Of a stretch of 55,451 nucleotides of DNA, positions 47,206 through 55,451 are shown piece by piece (position 1 is the stretch's first letter; every line of letters starts with the position of its first letter). This DNA comes from Acanthaster planci (Eukaryota > Echinodermata > Asteroidea > Valvatida > Acanthasteridae). Location of the stretch: contig NW_019091553.1 of NCBI RefSeq assembly GCF_001949145.1, positions 276,988 to 332,438 on the forward strand, written 5' to 3'. The notes below the pieces were generated by a model. That model worked only from the letters and a program-made list of their open reading frames with translations. It was not told where the DNA came from and did no database searches. The translations under genes and the position numbers were made by a program.

Positions 47206-48348
47206 GAACAGTGGCCTACATCATGTACTACTACTTACATGACTTAGTAGTAGGACTAGGCCTATGTGTTTGACACGGCCCCGTGTTTTCTCAGTGAATA
47301 CCACAACATTTTCGCTACTGAATTTGACTTTTTTGGAAATGTTGCTTCCAGATGGCTAATGTAATATTAATAATACGTGCTACTGACGTGACTGAGTGGT
47401 TCCCAAGCACTGCTACAGTGCTGGGTCACTGTAGGGAAACTTTGCCTTTGTATAATTTATCGGCCTAGTTAGCCAAGGCGAATAGGCCTACATGTACTGT
47501 ATCTTGCCAACATACCGTGGCAAATTTTATCTGGTGATTCTGTGCATACATTGACATGGTGCATTCCTCTTCATGTGATGGAATTCAGACCTAGGGCCTA
47601 CACTGTACATGTCATGCATGTACATGTACTAGTTCAGTTTTGGACTTTTTTCCTAAACCCTAACCCTACATAATGCTACAAATTACTAGTTGTAAAATGT
47701 AGTATTCAGCCCTGTCGCTTGTAAGAGGATGTGACCTTATTGTTCTCTGAAGCCATAAGATACAATAGATAAGACAATGTACCATACAGTGCTGAGGCAC
47801 TGTGAATGCATGGCTTAATTGTTCTCTGTATGAGTAACAATGGAGGTAACCTTGCCAGAAGTAGTAATATGTAGCGCGAGGTCCTTCAAGTTGAAAAGGA
47901 TTCTTGTGACGTTTTGAAAAACCTCCAAAATGCCTGCAATGAGGTCTTTAACTTGGGTCTGCGATACCCCCAGAACCGTGGGGTCTGATGCCCGTGGGAG
48001 CAGGGCAGATGTCTGACCCTAGAGTTCTGGGGGTGGGTCTGCAAGTCATTAGATATGTGCAAATATATCATGGCCACCCACTCACTTGGTCACAAATGGT
48101 GAAGTTACATGTAGATGTATGATTTATTTTGTATCAGTTTCATTCTGATGTTAAAAAAAAGGACTAACATGAAACTGGATTAGGGCACAATATACAAGTC
48201 TATTAATGTTTAGTCATGTTAGTGAGGCATTTTATTATATTTACATAGTACATGAATCTATTTCAAGTCAACAATTTTCTGCTTACTTGTTTAGATGAAT
48301 AATTCAGACAATTGAACCACATGCATTGATGGGACACAGCCAATTTGC

Positions 48349-48705
48349 ATGAATCGCAGCAATAGGAATGGAAGCTACTGGCTTCGGAAACGAGCCGTAG
48401 GGAATTCCAAACCAGTTTCAAGAGTTGCCACAAGCACCACAACAAGACCAGTCACTCGATCTGCAAAAGCCAAAGCTAAGACCATGTTGTCACATGTGCC
48501 ACTGGCCACCGAAGAGGAATGTGTGGTGTCTGTCCCAGATGAGGAGTCGTCGGACTCATCAGATGAGAGTGACTGTGAGAAGAGCTTGAATCCTGAAGAG
48601 ACGGCTGCCATTCCAACTGAGCTTGAAATTGATGTGGTTTCCTCAGATGAGCCTGCAGAAATAGAAGAGGTTGTTCCTCAAGAGAATGCTGATGCACAGG
48701 AACAG
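48349..48705 (+). CDS. ADIPOR: AdipoR exon 1: acidic cytosolic N-terminus (residues 1-119)
   Basis: Begins MNRSNRNGSYWLRKRAVG, then a basic Ser/Thr-rich stretch (VATSTTTRPVTRSAKAKAK), then an acidic serine run (DEESSDSSDESDCEKSLNPE). Low-complexity and not diagnostic by itself; linked to the next exon by phase 0 and by the usual disordered acidic N-terminus of AdipoR. Donor gaacag|gtatct. The ATG at 48349 is the first in this open block; no upstream exon was identified. Confidence 0.75.
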
Positions 48706-51700
48706 GTATCTTCATGTACACACCATGTTTACTTTGTAGTATTCATGCAAAACATTTGAAAGAATTGTATGGACGGTGTTTGAGCTATTATATTGAGTGT
48801 AAAACTTTTATTCAAAGGCAGTGGGTGGAAGATTTTCGTGATCTCAACAATGGCACTGTTAAATTATCCTGAAATGTCTTACTGTAAAGTAAGTGCATGG
48901 CAGTTTCAGACAGTCGGTGAATTCTTACCGCCAGGAATACTGTCATTTCTGAGAAAAGAGAAATTTCACATTTTATCCAAAGATTGTCCATCCGGGCGAT
49001 CTTTGGAAAATACAGTTTGTTCAAATACCGCAACCATTAATGGGCGCAACGAAAATCTGTGTGAAGCGTTGAGCTGAAGAATCTACATGTACATGTGTAT
49101 GTTAACGGGTAATGTACAAACTGCCAACACGCTTTCGGTAAGCCTAAAATCATTAATTAACAAAATACACATGTACACATAACTGTACCAGTAACTTACA
49201 GTCTAAAGGAGAATTTGGACTGTTTAAAGTTTACCTCAAGTGAGTACTGTATATCATTTTGTTATCACCCCTTAAGATAACGATATGGTCCAATGGTCGT
49301 TCTTGAACCGAAGCCTGGTTTTCTCGAACAAAATCTCCAATTTCGAGATACGGAGCTTTCTGTTTTCCAACAACAGTAACTCTCATGCCCAAAATGCAAG
49401 GATTTGTTTATTTTATAAAGTGTTTATGATGGGCACTCATGGTGTGTGGACGGTTGTTGACCGACTTACTGTACATGTACGTACATGTACGTGTGGAGAG
49501 CGAATAATGACTGTGTCGTCGATGTGCACCAGCACGTGTACATGAAAATGTGGTCACGCAGTGATTGGTGACAACAGTCACTTCACTGCCTGACGGAATG
49601 TTATTGATTCAACAAATTCTCCACACTGCATTGTTGAAGAGGAAATACAGACTATAAGGTAAACTTGCCAACCACTGGTATTATGCAAAGTCATGGAAAA
49701 ACGACGCACATAGTCGGTCTGCAGATTGACCTCACCTGTGCACTGTAGAGGCACTCAGGAGCATCCTGTGGCCCATGGATTTTTGCTCGACAAATTACAC
49801 GAGCTTGGCTTCTAGGGTAAATAATGAACAGTGCTTTTCTCAATTTTTCTCACAGCAGTGATCTCAAAAAATGAAACAAGTTTGTGGAATGATACACAAA
49901 GTACACGTGTAAATCACAAAGCCCGAAATCTGCTAATTTTGACAAATTGCAGTACCTTCAATCCTTAAAAACCATCATTCATAAATTTAAAGTTTCTTTG
50001 ATAACTTATGCATTTGTTGTTCACTGCCTGCCATTAATTTTACAAACATGAACATTTGATGTGGGATGGCAAAATGTTAATTTCTATTGTGGGTACAGCA
50101 TTGCTAACTGAAAAATGTAAATTGTGACCAGTGTCGTATGAAAGAATGTGGAGTGATAGCTAAAAATGTACACTATGTATCTTAAGTATGAGCTGTGATT
50201 AATTCAGTTTCAAATCAATGCAGTGTGGAAGAGTTTGCAGAATTAAGGAAGGTTCATGGGGTGTGAACAACCTTTAACCACTTACCGCTGGTGTTGCCGG
50301 TGTACCGGACACATATTTTTTATACGCGTGGCCTGGGTCTCTGAAATCGGACAAAGGGAACTGGGCCTTGTGACAAAAGACCGTACTCGTGACAAAAGAC
50401 CAGGCTGCTGGGCATTACCAACATTTTTTCTGTGCTCTTTTTACAAGGCTGCAGGCCTGACTGAAATATTCCAGTGTCAATAGATGCTGTCTGTTAGACA
50501 GATTAGAGTAGAAAACAGAGTAGAAAACACCTTCGTGTGGGTGTAAGTGTCCAGTAAATGAAGATATGAATTTTAAACAATTTGGAAAACAGAAAAAACA
50601 GAAACTTATCCCGTCCCAGCATCATCAACATTCATAAATGCCCCGCCGCGAAGTGGGTAAAAACAAAAGTATAGTGTATGTCATGTTTTCTTGCTGGATG
50701 GAAATTGGGAAATGTTCAAGGATTGCAAGGGGCGATGAGAGTTACTAGGATTAATGGAACCCAAAATTTATTCTGTTCCAAGAGCTGGGGTTGATGTCAC
50801 AAATGCCTTTCAAAGTTCTTAAGAGGATAACCGAAATGTCTTGAAGTTATATGTGCATGTACCTATATGTAATTTGTTAGCAGCAGAAGCAGCATGTTGA
50901 GGAAGAGACAGACATTGATTCAGGTGGTCCAAGCTTCTCCCATACTGCAGCAGAGCAAGCTGAACGCTTTGTACGCAAAGTGAAAGAAGCAGCCTGGCGC
51001 TGGCGTGTGACCCATCATCACCTTCTTCCTGATTGGCTCAAGGACAATGACTTTCTTCACTTTGGCCACCGCCCCCAGATCCCATCCTTCAAAAGTTGTT
51101 TTGGCTCCATCTTCAGAATCCATACAGAGACGGGGAACATTTGGACACATCTGATTGGTGAGATTCAAGGTTCTGATTTCCTCATGTGAAGATACAAGTA
51201 CATGTAGCTTGTTTCTGAATTCGTGGGCAACCATGGCAGCAGTTGTTTTTTTACAAAAAACAAATGCTTTTACTCTAAAGTTGTTGAAGCACATGGAATC
51301 AATACAGCTTACATGTTCCTTGAGTATTTGTTGTATTATAGGGGCACAACCACAGCACTGAGCAAGAATACCAGAATACATGTGGTTTGTACATGTGTAC
51401 ATGTATACGGAGGTGTACACACATACATGCAGAAATTGTCATAGCATAACCATGATAACCAGCTAACATGTACATGGACATTGTACACATATGTTTTCAT
51501 TGTCATAGTGTTTGCATCTACATGTATGATTTTGTTTTCAGTCATGGAATTATGCTGGTATTGAGACATATTTAGAAAACAGACCAGTTTGTCAAATAGG
51601 AGATTATACAAGTCAAATCGTTCAACCATCATCAAGTCCTGACAAGGCCAATGCAGTTAAGTCATAAACGTAAGTCATCCAGTCACTGTCCAGTCACAGT

Positions 51701-54700
51701 TCAAGGAACAAGCTATTCAAATGAACTATGATTAAACAGTATGTTTCACCTTGATGACGCCATGTGGTTTCTTCTGGTTTGATCTTTTCTGGGTACATAA
51801 GTTTCATCCTGTAGGCAAATTACAAAAGAAACTACATGTATGTGAAGAAGCCTCCGCCCCCCCAAAAAACCCTACATGTACATGTACATTTTACATTTAC
51901 ATTTACACGCCGGAAAACATGAACATGCATGTACATGTAAATATATATTTATGATATATGGAATGTAGGCATCGTCGATATTGTATCTTGGCTGATATTG
52001 AAATATCAGTTTTTTATATTGATATTATTGATACATCAATATTTGTTCATTTTAATTTCCACCTTAACTTACGCCATCTACTGATAAACGTGAGAGCAGG
52101 ACTTTATATCCTACTGTACACCTTTACACCTTTTTGCACCAAAATGTCCTGGATAGTGCAACAGATGTCATCGGTAGTGGTTCTGCATAATCTTTTAAAA
52201 ATTTTGTACATATAAAATATGAAATGTCCAATCAATCATTGCTATTTTAGATGTTGTCAGTGAATTATGTTTCCTTAGGGTGGCAATGCATATTTATGAT
52301 TATGCAAATAAGGGTGGAAGTTTGCAGACTGATGTCAATAGAGAATACCAACTGCAACCCGGCTTTGAATTAGAAAAAATATTCTACCTGCACCAGGAGT
52401 GCATGCAATTGAAAAGGTTACGTACACTTCTGAAAAGTTACATGCACCATTAGCTTATGGGGAAAAAAAGAGAGAGTAGAACATAGTAACTGTATGTTAC
52501 CCTGCAAGGTTACCTCATTGCAAGCTACATGTACATGTACCTAGCTAGCTGTCAAAAACTCAACCATGTAAACACACGATATGGTAAACGTAGAGTATAC
52601 ATACTGTACATGTACATTTGACGACGCAACGGAATCAAACAACACACACGCACGTGCGCTCTATAGGGGTTGGTGTCAATGCATTAATTGCTGTAACCCC
52701 CTGTGCTAGTCTTTCCTCAAGAGGTAAAGTTGACTACATACCGGTACATGTAAAAGTTAGCTGCATGTAAGTGGACTGTGCCCGGTAATGCCAACGTTCT
52801 GTGTGGTTGTATTTAGGCTAGGTCCATGATGACACAACAGAGTAGAGAAGTTAATATGTCACATGCACAGTTATGTGTGCAACAGGTAAATGACTTTTAT
52901 GAGGATTGCATGTGTACATGTAGTTGACGTACTGTACAAGCTGTATTGGCACTTCAGCATGCAGCACGATGACCTTCGTGGTTGGATTGTCAGTGCTGCG
53001 GTGCGGATTATGCACCTGTGCGACTTAAACGCCACCTTTAAATCTTAATTTGCCAATTTTTGAATGCAGTGGCTTATACACCGGGTGGCTGATATTCCGA
53101 AAATTATGGTACATGTACATGTAATTGGTCAGCGGTACCTTTTGAAATAAAAATGTCAAATGAATAATAGAGTTGAACACCCTAGCAGTCGAGGTCTTGC
53201 ATCTTAAGATGTTAAGTCCCATCCAAGAATGCATTGTGTGTCTTTGTTGCTGTGTGAGTTAGTACTTGGTACATGTACAATGTACATCCATCGACAGTCG
53301 ACACTTCATATAGCAGGGCCACAGGTTAGCCTCTGTTCAAGTGGTGTTTTCAAGGTTACATGTACATGTACTCATGCATGTACATTGTATTTGTAAATGA
53401 TCTGTAGTCTGTTTCTTTACCTGCTAGTCCATGTTTATTCAAAGCAGGAAGTCCTTGTCATGTCCTTGTTTTGTACATGTACACTGTAACTCAACTGGGT
53501 TCAAGAAACATATTCTCATTGAAGGTCTGTTGAAATGGATTCACAATCTACTCTTAGCCCCCTATCATCATTAATCAAACCTGCCTAACTTGAATTCTGT
53601 GTTCTTTGTTTTATACTCCCAGGATTTATTGCATTTGTTATCCTGATGATCTATTTCCTGGTGGCTTCCATCAATGACCAAGAGAAATGGGAGAAGATTG
53701 TTGTTTACATGGCCTTCTTCACTGGCGCTGTCCTTTGCTTGTTCTTCTCCTGGGTGTTCCATACTGTCTATTGCCACTCTTCTAAAACATCACTACTATT
53801 CAGCAAGTAAGTGTTTACATAAAGGTTTGTTTCTTAATGAACATAAATTTTTCAAGTTCCTTGAATATGTGTTTGTTTTAACATCAGTGGGAATGAATGA
53901 TATATGTACATGTACCAGGAGGTGATCCACAGGTTTATTTTGATGTTCTAGTCAGTTTTATTTACCAGTGCATGTATACTGGTATATGTTTTTACAACTG
54001 GTTGATCATTTTTGGGGCTTATTCACTGGTATACAGCCCATTGACAAGGAAACGGACTACCGGTACATCTATGACTACTGGATACCACGTGATTAAATGG
54101 GATTTTTGACATGTACTATTTCCTACATGTGCAGTACTTTGTCCAGCTGCTGTCTGCCACTTGAGCATTGAGCAAGTTTGGTCAAAGACCATTTGCTGGC
54201 CAGTGGTTAATGTTAAAATAAAAGGCAAACATCGGTAATTGAACAATTGAGTGATAACCAATCCCCATCACAGCAGCTCACATTCCTGGCTTTCTGATAA
54301 CCAGTGATGCAACCAACCCACAGGGGCATAAACTGGCCCCAAGTACTCAAGCAGACCTATCTAATTATTGCTGATTAGTGTGCTTTCAAATCAGAGTTAG
54401 TCAAACCATGGTTTATTGATAGTTCTTCATTGAACATGCTTATTTTTTAAAACATTGTTCTTGTGGTGTGACCCCTGGTTGCATGGCAATATGTGTATAG
54501 TATTATGTGTAGAATTTGGATGTGGTTCTCTTGCCTCTGAATAATGTCACTAAACTAAGACACTGATAGTTTTGGAGACTGACAAAGTAGGGCCTACCGA
54601 GATAGGGCTGGGAACCTGTGTAATGGATATGGGTCATTCCACGAAGTTCAGGCACAGTTTGTGACTGCTTCCCTTGTTACATCAGTGAAAATAAACATCT

Positions 54701-55142
54701 TTTTCCCTGCATGTGGATTCTAAATTGACATTGTTCTAAATTTTGCTAGGTTCTTGTAGTGGTGTGCTTCATCTTTGCCAAATAATAATGACTTAATCTG
54801 TTGTAATGTGAAAATAACGGGCAATAAATGTTACCAATGTAACAAGGGACGCTGTCACAAACTGTGCCCAAACTTCATGGAATGACCCGTATATATGAAT
54901 GCCCATGTTGCTGGCACGCATTTGAATTGTGAACTATTTTTGGTATTTGTGTAGACTTGATTATTCAGGGATCTCTCTGCTGATAGTGGGTTCCTTCATT
55001 CCATGGCTATATTTTGGCTTCTATTGCCAAAGCACTCTGCGCTATGTCTACATATCCCTGATTGTGATTCTTGGTCTGGTCTGCATGATTGTGGCTCTAC
55101 GTGACCAGTTCAGCACAAGGAAATTCCGTGCTCTCCGGGCAG
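48349..55142 (+). CDS. ADIPOR: Adiponectin receptor (AdipoR, PAQR family), 3' part outside window
   Basis: Seven-pass membrane protein with a cytosolic N-terminus and a zinc-binding, ceramidase-like core, which acts in lipid signalling. Four exons (48349-48705, 50881-51157, 53623-53806, 54955-55142) join in frame to give residues 1-335. The signature DWLKDNDFL...GHRP...SCFGSIFRIHTETGNIWTHL is nearly invariant in AdipoR. FFSWVFHTVYCHS and LDYSGISLLIVGSFIPWLYF follow. H258 and D275 are spaced 17 apart, as are the zinc ligands H191 and D208 of human AdipoR1. The last two histidine ligands are in exons beyond the right edge. The N-terminus is longer (about 200 residues before TM1, against about 135 in human). 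Paralogue (1 or 2) cannot be assigned; an invertebrate pro-orthologue is likely. Confidence 0.93.
48706..50880 (+). other. AdipoR intron 1
   Basis: Phase-0 intron of 2175 nt with several GTACATGTAC words (for example about 49465-49490). No coding exon recognised. Confidence 0.7.
50881..51157 (+). CDS. ADIPOR: AdipoR exon 2: juxtamembrane signature (residues 120-212)
   Basis: QQKQHVEEETDIDSGGPSFS, then AEQAERFVRKVKEAAWRWRV, LLPDWLKDNDFLHFGHRPQI and SIFRIHTETGNIWTHLIG. Acceptor ttgttag|cag with further in-frame NAG sites at 50883 and 50886; donor attg|gtgaga, phase 1. Confidence 0.95.
51158..53622 (+). other. AdipoR intron 2
   Basis: Phase-1 intron of 2465 nt, the densest part of the window in TACATGTA words. 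No coding exon recognised. Confidence 0.7.
53623..53806 (+). CDS. ADIPOR: AdipoR exon 3: TM1-TM2 (residues 212-273)
   Basis: FIAFVILMIYFLVASIND (TM1), IVVYMAFFTGAVLCLFFSWV (TM2) and FHTVYCHSSKTSLLFSK. The first His of HTVYCH is the zinc-ligand position. Acceptor actcccag|gat, donor agcaa|gtaagt, phase 2. Confidence 0.95.
54955..55142 (+). CDS. ADIPOR: AdipoR exon 4: TM3-TM4 region (residues 273-335)
   Basis: LDYSGISLLIVGSFIPWLYF and YISLIVILGLVCMIVALRDQ, then FSTRKFRALRAG. Asp in LDYSG is the second zinc ligand by family. Acceptor tgtgtag|act, donor gcag|gtatgg, phase 1. The gene continues past the window. Confidence 0.94.
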
Positions 55143-55451
55143 GTATGGTATGTTTGTAATTGGTTGCAAATCCAGATTTCATTTTTTTATTCTGCAGAGC
55201 ATTTTGTTTTGCGGAGCCTTTGAGAACGTTGTGCTTATAATATCTTGCAGTCATCTTGATAGGAATGTTGTACAAATTTATCTTACACACAATGTGAAAT
55301 ATCCATTCTTCTGTGAAAGGTAGGCTCATACATTTACATGTATGTGAGAGCCTGAACAATAAATGACCTCAATAAAAACATCTGTTGGATTGAAGTATAA
55401 CTTCACAGACCCATGTATGTTACATGTAAAGTTACTTGCATAGCAAGTTTA

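Larger units (their letters stand above)
34010..48348. other. Intergenic region rich in MITEs
   Basis: Between the Nav2 poly(A) signals and the AdipoR start codon. Apart from the elements, gap and remnants listed, no intact gene is recognised. The moderately CpG-richer stretch at 46250-46560 could be near the AdipoR promoter, but no promoter element is supportable. Confidence 0.6.

Noticed and set aside
47648-47668. Telomere-like word CCCTAACCCTA
   Set aside because: Fewer than two full repeat units; expected by chance.

Overview
This is animal nuclear DNA. Genes are split into short exons with GT-AG introns, there is no operon-like packing, and non-coding DNA full of small inverted-repeat transposons dominates. 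The two recognisable genes, and the presence of a sodium-channel class (Nav2) that vertebrates lack, point to an invertebrate. The overall look (introns rich in TAGGCCTA-like words, many MITEs) fits a marine deuterostome such as an echinoderm or hemichordate, but the phylum is an inference and not demonstrated.

Gene 1 (+ strand, coding 6241-33625). I could assemble 26 coding exons into an open frame of 5883 nt (1960 residues plus stop) in which every intron phase matches. It encodes a four-domain voltage-gated sodium/cation channel alpha subunit. The pore ring reads D384/E803/E1351/A1645 (DEEA) instead of the DEKA of classical Nav1 channels, so it is a Nav2-type (DSC1/BSC1/NaCP60E-like) channel. 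Intron 2 is an AT-AC intron with textbook minor-spliceosome (U12) donor and branch sites. The 3' UTR has AATAAA signals at 33760, 33979 and 33999-34009.

Gene 2 (+ strand, coding 48349 to beyond the right edge). Four exons give the N-terminal 335 residues of an adiponectin receptor (AdipoR, PAQR family) through the second and third membrane segments. The rest lies outside the window. The two genes are not functionally related as far as the sequence shows.

Non-coding layout. 1-6.2 kb: upstream DNA with a 687-bp inverted-repeat element nested inside another repeat, and a decayed LINE 3' end. 6.6-12.1 kb (intron 1): a non-autonomous Tc1-like element flanked by TA, and a diverged tandem duplication. 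34-48 kb (between the genes): a nest of MITE families (three near-complete copies plus one short relative of a GGGTGCGTTCGATTAGCTT family, two copies of a near-palindromic 165-bp family, two copies of an ATCCGGTTCGTAAGT family and relatives, an 820-bp and a 300-bp inverted-repeat element), two short decayed coding-like stretches and a 473-bp assembly gap (42782-43254). Right of the gap the self-complementary word GTACATGTAC is very common; left of it it is rare.

No tRNA, rRNA, CRISPR or prokaryotic feature was seen.
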